Source: Ignavibacteria bacterium
GTDB taxonomy: Bacteria > Bacteroidota > Ignavibacteria > Kapaibacteriales > UBA2268
Reading direction: 5' to 3'
DNA: 64,000 nt
NCBI GenBank assembly: GCA_016844745.1
Contig: JAERMQ010000010.1
Location: forward strand, 1-64,000
The notes beneath the pieces were generated by a model. The model was not told the DNA's origin and did not search any database. It was given only the letters and a program-made list of their open reading frames with translations. Made by a program: the position numbers and the translations under genes. Position 1 is the first letter of the stretch. Every line of letters begins with the position of its first letter. This document shows positions 25,862 to 35,530 of this stretch, in pieces.

Positions 25862-26935
25862 CTACACATCAATATTTACAATCCAGCCGTATTTATCTTC
25901 GATTTCGCCGTATTGAATACCTGAAATAGTATCATATAATTTTTGTGCTATAGGACCAATTTGTCTCTGGTTTATTTCTATATCCAAACCTCGATAAGTT
26001 AGCAATCCAACAGGTGAAATAACTGCAGCAGTTCCGGTTCCGAAGACCTCCTGCAATGTTCCGTGCTTATGAGCATCGAATACTTCATCGATAGTAATTT
26101 GCCGTTCAGAGACTTTCATACCCCACTCGCGTGCAAGAGTCAGGGCAGAATCGCGAGTTACACCATCCAGTATAGTACCATGGTCGAGCGGAGGTGTAAT
26201 AATTTCATCATCAATAATAAACATTATATTCATTGCCCCCACTTCGTCGATAAAATCACGGGTCACGGCATCGAGCCATAGAACCTGAGCATAACCGAGC
26301 TTTTTAGCTTTTTCTCCTGCAAGGAGGGAGGCGGCATAATTTGCTGCGGTCTTAGCCGAACCGAGTCCACCGCGGACAGCCCTTGAATATTCGCTCGATA
26401 CTAATATTTTAACAGGTGCTAATCCCTCGGGATAGTACGATGCGACAGGAGAAGTCATTATTATTAATCTGTAAATATCAGAAACATGAACACCGAGAAA
26501 GTTTCCATTACCGTACGCAAGCGGTCTTATATATAGTGAGTGACCACGTTTTTTCGGAACAAATTCACGGTCAACTTTGATTAATTCGACCATTGCTTCT
26601 AATAAATGCTTTTCATCATATTCCGGAATACAAACTCTTGCGCCGGAATGATTTAGTCTTGCTGCGTTTTTATCGGCTCTGAATAAGTTAACTCCGCCAT
26701 TGACGGAACGGAACGCCTTCAATCCCTCGAAAATTGTCTGACCATAATGCAAAGTACACATCGAGGGTTCCATCGGCATTGGACCATAAGGCACTATTTT
26801 GCCATTATCCCAGCTTTTACCATCATGGTCGGATATAAAAATGTGGTCGGAAAAATAAACACCGAAACTTAGCTTATCCCAATTAACTAATCCTAATCTG
26901 CTTTTATCGGTTCTTGTTACGGGTATATTACTCAT
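25862..26935 (-). CDS. ilvE: branched-chain amino acid aminotransferase
   Basis: The protein has 357 residues, the length of the eukaryote-like (class II) BCAT type. The PLP lysine is expected at K195 in GLGSAKTAANYA, and QVLWLDA and EVGAMNIMFI follow as in this group. It catalyses the last step of valine, leucine and isoleucine synthesis, or the first of their breakdown. It stands alone; no other ilv or leu gene is nearby. Confidence 0.9.
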   Translation of the reverse strand: MSNIPVTRTDKSRLGLVNWDKLSFGVYFSDHIFISDHDGKSWDNGKIVPYGPMPMEPSMCTLHYGQTIFEGLKAFRSVNGGVNLFRADKNAARLNHSGARVCIPEYDEKHLLEAMVELIKVDREFVPKKRGHSLYIRPLAYGNGNFLGVHVSDIYRLIIMTSPVASYYPEGLAPVKILVSSEYSRAVRGGLGSAKTAANYAASLLAGEKAKKLGYAQVLWLDAVTRDFIDEVGAMNIMFIIDDEIITPPLDHGTILDGVTRDSALTLAREWGMKVSERQITIDEVFDAHKHGTLQEVFGTGTAAVISPVGLLTYRGLDIEINQRQIGPIAQKLYDTISGIQYGEIEDKYGWIVNIDV

Positions 26936-26964
26936 AAAAATTCCTTATTTTTTCACAATTAAAT

Positions 26965-28635
26965 CTAAAAATCATAGCTTGTATCCAAATCCCGCGGAAT
27001 ACCGTTAAGGGAGTTGATGTCATCGTTCAAATCTTTATTCAGGTGTCCGTATTTTTTTATTAAATTTTCTGCTGCGGCATAATCGCCTGTAGCCTCTATA
27101 GTCAGAACAATTCTTGCAAGTTCTTTAACTTTTTCAAAGAATTTTTCTTCATTAATAATAATTTTTCCGGTACTGGATTTAATAATAATGCCATTTTCTT
27201 TAAGGAAATTTAACTGAATTAAATTTGCAGTACCATGTGCATCTGCGCCAAACCTGATTGAGCGATAAAGTCCGGCAATATATGTTACCATAGATTTCTT
27301 AACAGCTTCCCTGGGTTTGGAATTCATATCGAGCAAATGCTTATGATTGTACATTCCAACGATGTCTGCTTTTGTTTCTTCGATTGCCGAATAAAGTTCT
27401 TTCATTGCTTTTCGAACGCTGAGATTATCATTACCGTAAACGTAATTACGTCCTAATGTATGAGAGACTTCATGCAATACAACGAAACTTGTAAATGCCG
27501 ATTTATCAACGAATGGCAGAAGCGATGGGTCAAGCAACCTTTCGGCTATTGGTTTAACTATCAAATCAAACTTGGCTTCCATCATATTTTTGAAAATAAG
27601 TTTCTTAGCTCCTTTTGCTTTTATTACTTCGGGGTCGTTCGGCAGTGAAGTTGCAATTGTTTTTACACTTTTCTGGCAATCACCACCGAAATACACCACA
27701 TTCATTATAGCAATAATATTCGATAATCCGCCTGCAGACTCACGGATATATTTTCTATCATAAGGAAGCTTGAATTCGAAGTTATCAATAAGTTCGGTAA
27801 AGTATTCCAGTTCTTTGGTAGCTTCATTATCACGTACACAAACAATAGCTTCGTAGGCAGTTTTATAATTAAATAATCCGTCCTCGTAATTTTCAATTGG
27901 TCCGATTACAATTTCAATCGGATTGTTTTTCATCGTCATCCAATCCATATCGCTTTCGAAATAATTGTCCGTTTTAATGGCTTTGGCTCTCAATGTAAGA
28001 TAATGTTTGAAATCCGGGTCATCTGTATATCCTGCACATTCTTCCAATTTATTGGCGAGTGCATGGACTTCGGGATAATAAGTATTAAAGGGAATTGCCT
28101 TAAACTTATCTCCATCCCTGGCAACAACCGTATATGGACTTTCAAGCTGTTCTTTTTCGCCCGGATTAGCAGCAACATATTTCTCGAATTCATCTTTGGT
28201 CATATCCTGCGGATAAAAATTTGATACTACCGGTTTACGCAATGGTCCTTTACCGTAGAAACGCTCTTCATCGAATATGCGGTCGTAAGGACCATAATTT
28301 AACAAAACGTATTTATAAAGCTCTTTGGCTCTCGGTATTTTTGATGTTTTCAGTTCTTCCCGAACGGATATTGCATCAGGACTCGTCTGCCGCCAGAATA
28401 TTTCATCTGCCAATCGACCGGCATCACATAGTTTCTGGATTAGAATTATTTGTTTATTACTCAACGAACTCAAATCTGCCTTGATTTTGACGGGAGCAAA
28501 TTCGGAAAGTCGTTGCTGTAGTTTATCTGTGGGACCTTTGGCAGCTTTTCCTTTTGGCGCTTTTGGCAGATTCTGTGCCTCCGTTGTTATATTTGATAAC
28601 ATAACTAATACGAACAGTAAAATTATTGTTTTCAT
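26965..28635 (-). CDS. secreted zinc metallopeptidase, DPP III (M49)-like
   Basis: This encodes about 556 residues from the ATG at 28635, chosen because GGAGAAAATCTT precedes it and a signal peptide (MKTIILLFVLVMLSNITTEA) starts there. The zinc site HEVSHTLG (about 394) with a downstream EETKADIVGMYN gives the HExxH + E arrangement. The overall layout resembles bacterial dipeptidyl peptidase III relatives (M49), although those typically have HEXXXH; so the family assignment is tentative. It lies 29 bases beyond the ilvE start on the same strand. Confidence 0.6.
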   Translation of the reverse strand: MKTIILLFVLVMLSNITTEAQNLPKAPKGKAAKGPTDKLQQRLSEFAPVKIKADLSSLSNKQIILIQKLCDAGRLADEIFWRQTSPDAISVREELKTSKIPRAKELYKYVLLNYGPYDRIFDEERFYGKGPLRKPVVSNFYPQDMTKDEFEKYVAANPGEKEQLESPYTVVARDGDKFKAIPFNTYYPEVHALANKLEECAGYTDDPDFKHYLTLRAKAIKTDNYFESDMDWMTMKNNPIEIVIGPIENYEDGLFNYKTAYEAIVCVRDNEATKELEYFTELIDNFEFKLPYDRKYIRESAGGLSNIIAIMNVVYFGGDCQKSVKTIATSLPNDPEVIKAKGAKKLIFKNMMEAKFDLIVKPIAERLLDPSLLPFVDKSAFTSFVVLHEVSHTLGRNYVYGNDNLSVRKAMKELYSAIEETKADIVGMYNHKHLLDMNSKPREAVKKSMVTYIAGLYRSIRFGADAHGTANLIQLNFLKENGIIIKSSTGKIIINEEKFFEKVKELARIVLTIEATGDYAAAENLIKKYGHLNKDLNDDINSLNGIPRDLDTSYDF

Positions 28636-28695
28636 AAGATTTTCTCCTTCGATAATCAATTAAATTATCATATTTAAAAAAAATCAATGTCAAAA

Positions 28696-30870
28696 CTAAA
28701 TAAAATCTATTAATATTTCCGAAATATCTTTGACATCAACGTTTTCTTCTTCATTTTTTGCCTTGACTCCATCAGAAAGCATAGTCAGGCAGAATGGACA
28801 ATTTATTCCAATCGTTTTGGCTCCCGTTGCCAACAATTCTTCAGTTCGTTCTATATTTACACGTTTGCCGACTGTCTCTTCCATAAACATTTGCGCACCG
28901 CCGGCTCCGCAGCATAAGCCTTTATCGCCACAGCGCGGGGGTTCGATAATATTAATTCCCGGTACAAAACCTAATGTCTGCCTTGGTGGTGAGATAATTT
29001 TGTTATATCTGCTCAAATAACATGAATCGTGATAAACTACATTGAGTTTTTCTTTTGCCGGTTTACTGATTTTCAGCCGTTCTTCGTCCAATAACTGAAA
29101 TAAATATTGGCTGTGATGCAGCACTTCATAATTCCCACCGAAATCGGGATATTCATTTTTAAGTGTGTTGAAGCAATGTGGACATGCAGTAACAATTTTC
29201 TTAATATTATATCCATTCATTGTTTCAACATTTGCCTTAATTAAAGTATCTGCTAAATATTCATTACCGGAGCGGCGTGCAACATCGCCATTGCACTTCT
29301 CTTCGCTGCCAAGTATAGCAAAGTTAACTCCTGCGCTTTGCATCAGCTTTGCCAAGGCAACCGATACTTTTTTATTCCGGTCGTCAAAACTTCCTGCACA
29401 GCCGACCCAAAATAACACATCAAAATCAGGCTTCCCGGCTGCTAATGGAACGCCAAGCCCTGATGCCCAATCTGCCCGCTCGGATGCAGGGAAAGCCCAG
29501 GGAGAACCGTTATTCTCCATGCTGGTAAAGGCAGATTGAAGTAAAGGAGGGAAGTTCGATTCCATCATGACAAGGGAGCGCCTCATACCTACGATAACCG
29601 GAACGTGTTCGATAGTTACGGGACATTCCTGCATACAGGCGCCACATGTAGTACATTGCCATAATGCCTCGATATCTTCATATTCCCCGACTAATTTTTT
29701 ATCGAGAATACATCTTTCCGCTTCAGTAGGTTGATATTCATTGTTTTTCTGGATTTTTCTTATTATATGAGCTGCATCCTTTGTCCTTTGCCTTACCTGT
29801 ACTATTATTTCCCGTGGAGAAAGCTGTTTCCCGGTGATATGAGCCGGGCAAACATCCGTACAGCGTCCGCAATGAGTACAGCTATAACCGTCGAATATCG
29901 ATTTCCATGACATATCATCAATGTCAACAATTCCGAACTTCTCTACTCCTTCCTGCTCGAAATCAATTTTTTCCAGCCGATTTGTTGGAATTTCGGGAGT
30001 GAAAAAAACATTATGAATAGATGTATAAACATGCAAATGCTTGGAAAAAGGCAAGTAATTTATAAAGGTAAGAATACCGAGAATATGCAGCCACCAGAAT
30101 ATTTCGTACCATATTTGTGCTGTGGACTGGGAAATACCGGATTCTACAGTGTAGTCAGATGTTAGTGGTTTGGTTTTATGGTTACTTATGTGGCTAACCG
30201 GTGAAATCAATCCGGCAATATATCCGGAAAACGGCATCCAATTTATGTATATATCCTGTTGCTGTTTTTTTGAATTTCCCTCCGGTGGCTTGTCCCAAAG
30301 CGGCTTTTCAATTTTCTCTTTATCCTGATGGGATAAACCTGAAGATTCAATATCACTGTTCACAATTAAAAACGAATTTTGAAGAAGTAAGCCTGATACA
30401 ATTATGAATATCGACAAAAGGACAATAATAGCGTCCTTTATTTCGTATTTATCTCCTTGTAGCCTTGGAATTTTAATAACGTATCTTCGGATAAGAGATA
30501 TTATTACTGATACTATTACAATAACACAAAATATATCGGTAAATAAATTTATATATTTATTAATTGAGCCTAAGAATGAGTATGGATGTTCGATTCCGAA
30601 GCCTTCAAGTACTGATTGGAATGCAGAAAACAGCAGGACTAAAAATCCCCAGAATATACCGACATGTACGAAGCCCGCAACGGGGTCGCGGAACAGGCGG
30701 GTTTGACCGAATGCTACGATAAGCATGTGTTTGATTCTACGAAGTTGATTATCCCATCGTTTATCTGGTCGACCAACCTTTAAATCATCATAAAGCCTTT
30801 TTAAATTCGTATATAAGTATGTTAAGGAAATTATAAATACCAATATAAAAATTATATTTTTTGTAGCCAT
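28696..30870 (-). CDS. membrane Fe-S oxidoreductase, heterodisulfide-reductase-subunit-D-like
   Basis: The protein has 724 residues. The N-terminal half has about five membrane helices of the NarI/HdrE-like type (residues 1-25, 65-95, 105-130, 145-170, 255-275). Two 4Fe-4S motifs follow (CTHCGRCTDVCP and CTTCGACMQECP), then two CCG-type cysteine-rich domains (the second ending RCGDKGLCCGAGG). Proteins of this build move electrons between quinones and a soluble partner such as an electron-transfer flavoprotein. No etf genes are adjacent, so the partner is unknown. Confidence 0.8.
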   Translation of the reverse strand: MATKNIIFILVFIISLTYLYTNLKRLYDDLKVGRPDKRWDNQLRRIKHMLIVAFGQTRLFRDPVAGFVHVGIFWGFLVLLFSAFQSVLEGFGIEHPYSFLGSINKYINLFTDIFCVIVIVSVIISLIRRYVIKIPRLQGDKYEIKDAIIVLLSIFIIVSGLLLQNSFLIVNSDIESSGLSHQDKEKIEKPLWDKPPEGNSKKQQQDIYINWMPFSGYIAGLISPVSHISNHKTKPLTSDYTVESGISQSTAQIWYEIFWWLHILGILTFINYLPFSKHLHVYTSIHNVFFTPEIPTNRLEKIDFEQEGVEKFGIVDIDDMSWKSIFDGYSCTHCGRCTDVCPAHITGKQLSPREIIVQVRQRTKDAAHIIRKIQKNNEYQPTEAERCILDKKLVGEYEDIEALWQCTTCGACMQECPVTIEHVPVIVGMRRSLVMMESNFPPLLQSAFTSMENNGSPWAFPASERADWASGLGVPLAAGKPDFDVLFWVGCAGSFDDRNKKVSVALAKLMQSAGVNFAILGSEEKCNGDVARRSGNEYLADTLIKANVETMNGYNIKKIVTACPHCFNTLKNEYPDFGGNYEVLHHSQYLFQLLDEERLKISKPAKEKLNVVYHDSCYLSRYNKIISPPRQTLGFVPGINIIEPPRCGDKGLCCGAGGAQMFMEETVGKRVNIERTEELLATGAKTIGINCPFCLTMLSDGVKAKNEEENVDVKDISEILIDFI

Positions 30871-31056
30871 TTGACTTCATTCCTAATATAATAGTTAATA
30901 AGTTCAAATCCTTATTTGCAACAAAAGCAACTTAATAAATATTTGTCTTAATTGAAAGATTAGAAATCGGGAATTAAATTTTTTACTGACAAAATAAATA
31001 TTCTGTAACCACTTTTATAAGTAAAAATATTGAAACCATTCAGCAGGTAGGAATAT

Positions 31057-31238
31057 CGAACAAGGATTAACGATTTAAGATTTTAGAAGAAAGGGAAAAG
31101 GGAAAAGGGAAAAGGGAAAAGGGAAAAGGGAAAAGGGAAAAAAAAGTAATGCAATTAAATGAGTAATTTTACTCGGATGGCATCAAAAGTCATTTATATA
31201 ATTATAAATCAAAAATCGTTAATCCTTGTTCTTAAATC
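31057..31238. repeat. inverted AATCGTTAATCCTTG pair enclosing a (GGGAAAA)n heptamer array
   Basis: CGAACAAGGATTAACGATTT (31057-31076) and AAATCAAAAATCGTTAATCC (from 31206) are inverted copies of the repeat at 562-715. Between them GGGAAAA is repeated seven times (31091-31143). The 30871-31278 gap has no gene. The heptamer count could vary by slippage. Confidence 0.75.
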
Positions 31239-31278
31239 ATTTTTTTTTCATTTTTTTAAAGATAAACAATTTATAATA

Positions 31279-32061
31279 TTATCCTTCCTTCTCTTTTTGC
31301 TTTCTTTCAGTGATTTTTGCAATGTAAATGCTAATCTCATAGAGAATAAATAGGGGAGAAGCAAAGATTAATTGACTAACGGGGTCTGGTGTTGGTGTAA
31401 GAACAGCGGCTAATATCAATATGACAATAATTGAATGGCGCCTGTATTTGCGCATGAATTGCGAACTGAGTATTCCGAAGCGTGATAATACGAAGGATAC
31501 CATAGGCATTTCGAACATTACACCCGATGCCAGAAGTATCATTGTTATAAAACTGAGGTATTCGTTCACATCGATGATATTTTTAATTTTATCCGAACCG
31601 AATGCTGCGGCGAATTTTAACATGGAAGGAATCAAAACGAAATATGAAAATGCAACACCGGAGAAAAAACAGAATGTCGTAAAAAATGTTATTGAACGCA
31701 CCCAGCGGCGTTCCTTCAGGTATAATCCCGGCGCTATAAATTTCCATAATTGAAAAAGAACTATCGGAATAGCGAGAATTAATCCCGAAATAAAAATAAC
31801 TTTAAAATACAAAAACGGCTGTCCGAAAGGTTTCAGGTTCTGAAGCTGCAAACCAACATTTGATGCCGGTTTCAGAAGTACGGCATCCAATATATCATTA
31901 ATATATATACCGGAAACAATACAACCGGCAATAATACCAACCACAGCCCAGATTATTCTTTTCCGTAATTCACCCAGATGGTCGAAAAAGCCCATTTCAG
32001 GTGTTGGCTCTTCTTCGGCTGGCTTTTGCTCTTCAAGTTTTTTCCTTTTCCAGATTCTCAT
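31279..32061 (-). CDS. tatC: Sec-independent translocase subunit TatC
   Basis: The protein has 260 residues and six membrane helices. Family marks are FFDHLGELRKRIIWA at the start (the twin-arginine-binding face), LYFKVIFISGLILAIPIVLFQLW in the middle and PSMLKFAAAFG after it. TatC forms the signal-peptide receptor of the Tat pathway, which exports folded proteins such as the Rieske protein of this window. tatA/B are not seen nearby. The N-terminus carries a basic and acidic 22-residue extension. Confidence 0.92.
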   Translation of the reverse strand: MRIWKRKKLEEQKPAEEEPTPEMGFFDHLGELRKRIIWAVVGIIAGCIVSGIYINDILDAVLLKPASNVGLQLQNLKPFGQPFLYFKVIFISGLILAIPIVLFQLWKFIAPGLYLKERRWVRSITFFTTFCFFSGVAFSYFVLIPSMLKFAAAFGSDKIKNIIDVNEYLSFITMILLASGVMFEMPMVSFVLSRFGILSSQFMRKYRRHSIIVILILAAVLTPTPDPVSQLIFASPLFILYEISIYIAKITERKQKEKEG

Positions 32062-32125
32062 ATTTCAAATTTAACTCTTTTTACTAAAAGTTTAATTTTA
32101 AAATGTAATTAATAGTTGTTTAAGA

Positions 32126-32250
32126 AACTGTTGAAAAAGTATGTAATCTTGTCATTCTGAACTTGTTTCAGGATCCATAACCCGCATGAATACTGAATTC
32201 TGAAACAAGTTCAGTATGACAAGATGTTGGTTTTAATACTTTTTCAATAG
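32126..32250. repeat. CTGTTGAAAAAGTAT-ended hairpin with GTCATTCTGAACTTG core
   Basis: The ends AACTGTTGAAAAAGTAT and ATACTTTTTCAATAG are inverted. The interior is a hairpin with arms CTTGTCATTCTGAACTTGTT and complement. Cores of the same sequence occur at 45851-45922 and 52065-52098. The gap 32062-32380 contains nothing else but AT-rich sequence. Confidence 0.7.
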
Positions 32251-32380
32251 GCTATTAAGTAAAAACTTATAATTCAAAATTCATAATTCATAATTATTTT
32301 TGTTAAATTGCAATATTATACTAAGTAATTATCAGTATAATAAGATAAAATAGTATATATTAAATATAAAGGATAGATAT

Positions 32381-33547
32381 ATGAAAAAATTTGCAATAAT
32401 TGCAATTTTATTTACGCTCTGCATTGCAATAGCTAACGCAGATGAAAAAGCAGGACCAAAGGTTTCAGGTTTGGTGTTTTTCGATTATTTCCACAATGTT
32501 GGGATGGACCCTGGTATTACTTCATTTTCAAATGTAGCAGTTCCCGGAAAAAAGGATGATTACGGTTTTCAATTCCGTAGGGTTTTCTTTACAGTTGAAT
32601 ACGATGTGTCAAGTGATATAAGCGCCCGGTTTCGACTTGAGGCAGACGGCTCAACTCAAGCTAACAATGGTAATTTGACAACATTTATGAAGGACATGTA
32701 TTTTAAATATAAAAATATTTTTACAGGCACTGACCTCTATGTCGGGTTGCAAAATACGATTGCTTATGAAATTTCCGAATCAGTTTGGGGCTACCGTTGC
32801 TTAGATAAAACTCAGATGGATTTACGAAATATAGTAGCATCAAGGGATATCGGAGCATCATTAAAAGGAAGCTATTCCGACGGAATGATTAATTATGCGG
32901 TTCAATATGGCAATGCAAGCGGTCCGAAAGCAGAATCAAATGTTTTCAAAAGAGTATCAGGGATTTTTCAATTGAAACCAATGAATGAAATAAATGTTAC
33001 AGCCTATGCCGAGCAGAACTGGGGTGACAAAGGTAAAGATGCAATGCTGTTTGCTTTTTCAGCCGGATATATAATAAAAGATAAATTTAGTATTGGCGCT
33101 GAATTATTCGCACAAAATGTTAAAAATTCATTTAATAGTTTAAACGAATATGATGTTAAAAAGAACTCAAGCGACCCTGCAAAATCCGATACGGTTGACC
33201 ATGCATTTATTGATAAAAAAGTACTTGGTTTTTCCGTTTATTCCTGGTACAATATTATCCCGGAACTTGCAATAATAGCCCGTTACGATATGTTTAATCC
33301 TAATACGGATGCTTCGGATATTGCAAAAGGTGATTCAAGGAATTTTATTGAGGCTGGACTAGATTGGAAGATTTCTAAGAATTTTTCAATTATCCCAAAC
33401 ATACAATATGAAATGTATGAATCCAAACCTGAAACAACAAAAAAATATAACAACCTGGCATTGGGTACTTTGGAAAATAAAGTTTCGAAAGCGGGGGATT
33501 ATAAAAACACTTTAACTGCAAGAATTACTTTCTTTTATAAGTTCTAA
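32381..33547 (+). CDS. outer-membrane porin-like beta-barrel protein
   Basis: The protein has 388 residues with a signal peptide (MKKFAIIAILFTLCIAIANA). Strands alternate as in phosphate-selective-porin-like or other 16-strand barrels (for example FRRVFFTVEYDVSSDISARFRLEAD), and it ends in an aromatic residue (ARITFFYKF), the usual outer-membrane insertion signal. AAAGGATAG precedes the ATG and a terminator follows. Its solute is unknown. Confidence 0.75.
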   Translation: MKKFAIIAILFTLCIAIANADEKAGPKVSGLVFFDYFHNVGMDPGITSFSNVAVPGKKDDYGFQFRRVFFTVEYDVSSDISARFRLEADGSTQANNGNLTTFMKDMYFKYKNIFTGTDLYVGLQNTIAYEISESVWGYRCLDKTQMDLRNIVASRDIGASLKGSYSDGMINYAVQYGNASGPKAESNVFKRVSGIFQLKPMNEINVTAYAEQNWGDKGKDAMLFAFSAGYIIKDKFSIGAELFAQNVKNSFNSLNEYDVKKNSSDPAKSDTVDHAFIDKKVLGFSVYSWYNIIPELAIIARYDMFNPNTDASDIAKGDSRNFIEAGLDWKISKNFSIIPNIQYEMYESKPETTKKYNNLALGTLENKVSKAGDYKNTLTARITFFYKF

Positions 33548-33567
33548 TACTTAATACAAAAATTATT

Positions 33568-33606
33568 AAAGGGCGATTTGGCTTGGTGCCGGTCGCCCTT
33601 TTTTTA
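33568..33606 (+). terminator. rho-independent terminator of the porin gene
   Basis: AAAGGGCGA pairs with TCGCCCTTT over a 16-base loop and is followed by T8. It starts about 20 bases beyond the stop. Confidence 0.85.
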
Positions 33607-33660
33607 TTTTAAATCTTTTATTAATTAGTGAATCATACTAAACCAACTCTCTATCGTTAT

Positions 33661-33690
33661 TGTAAAGACGTTGCATGCAACGTCTCTACA
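33661..33690. repeat. GTARAGACGTTGCATGCAACGTCTCTAC palindrome
   Basis: Thirty-base near-perfect palindrome (core GACGTTGCATGCAACGTC). Other copies are at 897-918 and, as a half, 1642-1658. Confidence 0.75.
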
Positions 33691-33765
33691 CTGTCACAAT
33701 ATAAGATTGACTGATTTTTCTTTTTATTTCTTCCCCAAAAACTTTTCCACAATTCAAAAAAAATC

Positions 33766-33795
33766 TTGACTTTTAAATATAAAGTGTTAAATTTG
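33766..33795 (+). promoter_or_regulatory. promoter of mraZ (TTG-19-TAAATTTG)
   Basis: TTGAC at 33766 and TAAATTTG at 33788-33795 match the Bacteroidota -33/-7 pattern with 19-base spacing, 90 bases before mraZ. Just downstream, GTGG words at 33807 and 33815 (GTGGAATTGTGGGG) could be MraZ-binding repeats for autoregulation; this is tentative because only two lie in register, eight bases apart. Confidence 0.5.
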
Positions 33796-33884
33796 CAAAT
33801 AAAAGTGTGGAATTGTGGGGAAAAGGTTAATGATTTTTCCACAAATTTGACTTTAAATATATGGTTTAATTTATAAAAGCCGCT

Positions 33885-34334
33885 ATGGGAGCATTGATAG
33901 GTCAGGAAATACACGCCATCGACAGTAAGGGAAGGGTTAGTATTCCGTCGAAAATGCGAAAAGCATTAGAACCGGACGCTAACGAAACATTCATCGTAAC
34001 CAAGGGTTATGATAAATGCTTGTTTGCCTACCCGCTGAACGAATGGAAGAAAAAGGAAGAGTTCTTTAAGAAACTCGACCAGAACAATCCCGACCATCGA
34101 TTCATATTACGAACATTTCTACCGTTCTGCGTTGAAGTTAAACTCGATACGCAGCAGCGCATCCAGCTTACAAAGGATTTGATTGAAGAAGCTGATATTA
34201 AAGAAAAAGTAAAAATTATCGGTATTCTCGACCACATTGAGATTTGGAATCCCGATAATTTCTCAACATATAAAAACAGCCGCAGCGAATCATTCGAAGA
34301 TATCGTTGCCAAGGCTGTTTCTGTTGCTCAATAA
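33885..34334 (+). CDS. mraZ: transcriptional regulator MraZ
   Basis: The protein has 149 residues with two SpoVT/AbrB-like repeats: HAIDSKGRVSIPSKMRKAL (about 10-28) and VKLDTQQRIQLTKDL (about 85-99). MraZ binds repeated GTGGG boxes ahead of its own operon and controls division and wall genes. rsmH follows, the usual order of the dcw cluster. The next dcw genes (ftsL, ftsI, murE) are missing here. Confidence 0.92.
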   Translation: MGALIGQEIHAIDSKGRVSIPSKMRKALEPDANETFIVTKGYDKCLFAYPLNEWKKKEEFFKKLDQNNPDHRFILRTFLPFCVEVKLDTQQRIQLTKDLIEEADIKEKVKIIGILDHIEIWNPDNFSTYKNSRSESFEDIVAKAVSVAQ

Positions 34335-34459
34335 ATGAATTTATATTTAGTCCGGACATATCGAATACATTTGGAATTGGCAGATAATAATAATTAATAA
34401 ACTCAAATACTGACAGAAGTTTTGAAAAAAAAAAGCATAATCGAATAAGCAGAAAGAAA

Positions 34460-35410
34460 ATTCAATCAACGCAAGTTGAATATGATTATCATTTGCCTGT
34501 ATTGCTCGAAAAGGCTGTCGGTTACTTAATCACGGATATAAACGGTATTTATATCGATGGAACTGCCGGCGGCGGCGGGCATAGCGAAGAAATCTTACGC
34601 AGGCTCGGACAGGGGGGAAAACTGTTTGCCTTCGATAAAGATTCCGAAGCTATAACATTCTGCGAAAAAAGATTTGCAGCAGAATTGGAAAAAGGCGCGG
34701 AATGTCGTCTTACGCTGCTGAACGGTTCTTATACATTAGCATGCAGCATAGAGGGAATCGGGGGGAAGATTAGAGGGCTTCTACTCGACCTGGGTGTCTC
34801 TTCCCGTCAGCTTGATTCGCGTGAACGCGGATTCAGTTACAGGGAAAACGCCCGACTTGACATGAGGTTCGCCGGCGAGGGAACTACAGCCGAAGCCCTT
34901 TTGAATACGGCTAAAGAGGAATATATCGAAAAAATCCTTCGCCAATGGGGGGAAGAACCTTTCGCGAGAACAATAGCACGGTGCATCGCCAAAAAGCGCC
35001 GTGCTGCTGCTCTCCGAACAACTTTTGATTTAAAGGACTGCGTCGAAGAATCCGTCCCCGGTAAATTGCTTCAAAGGTCTCTTTCCCGTGTTTTCCAAGC
35101 CATTCGCATAGCAACCAATGATGAACTCACCGAATTAGAAAGCACTCTTAATGGAATAGTTCCGCTGCTTGCTCAAGGAGCTCGTTTGGTCATTATATCT
35201 TATCATTCCTTAGAAGACCGCATCGTAAAAAATATTTTCAGGACTAATGCCGGTATAAATGTCAATGAACGTTTTACACTTATGAACACTGCAAATCACG
35301 TGCCATCATTGACTATATTAACAAAAAAGCCAATTATTCCGGATGAGGAAGAAATAAAAATTAATATTCGTGCCAGAAGCGCAAAGATGCGTGTTGCTGA
35401 AAGAATATAA
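34460..35410 (+). CDS. rsmH: 16S rRNA (cytosine-1402-N4) methyltransferase RsmH
   Basis: RsmH methylates N4 of C1402 in 16S rRNA. The family marks are HLPVLLEKAV near the start, the SAM loop DGTAGGGGHSEEIL, LLLDLGVSSRQLD, FSYRENARLDMRF and ISYHSLEDRIVKNIF. No ATG opens this frame between the last stop and the conserved HxPVLL motif. The conserved YDYHLPVLL begins before the TTG at 34493, so the start is probably ATT at 34460 (AGAAAG six bases ahead), giving about 316 residues; TTG 34493 or ATA 34445 are alternatives. It follows mraZ by 125 bases. Confidence 0.85.
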   Translation: MQSTQVEYDYHLPVLLEKAVGYLITDINGIYIDGTAGGGGHSEEILRRLGQGGKLFAFDKDSEAITFCEKRFAAELEKGAECRLTLLNGSYTLACSIEGIGGKIRGLLLDLGVSSRQLDSRERGFSYRENARLDMRFAGEGTTAEALLNTAKEEYIEKILRQWGEEPFARTIARCIAKKRRAAALRTTFDLKDCVEESVPGKLLQRSLSRVFQAIRIATNDELTELESTLNGIVPLLAQGARLVIISYHSLEDRIVKNIFRTNAGINVNERFTLMNTANHVPSLTILTKKPIIPDEEEIKINIRARSAKMRVAERI

Positions 35411-35530
35411 TTTTGCATCCAGGATTGACATTTTTTAATTCGCACCAATAAAAACTCCTTCCATAAATAACTTTTTGTTTATTAATAAATAATTTGTTAG
35501 ATTACAAGAAATTATAATTTACTTAATGAT

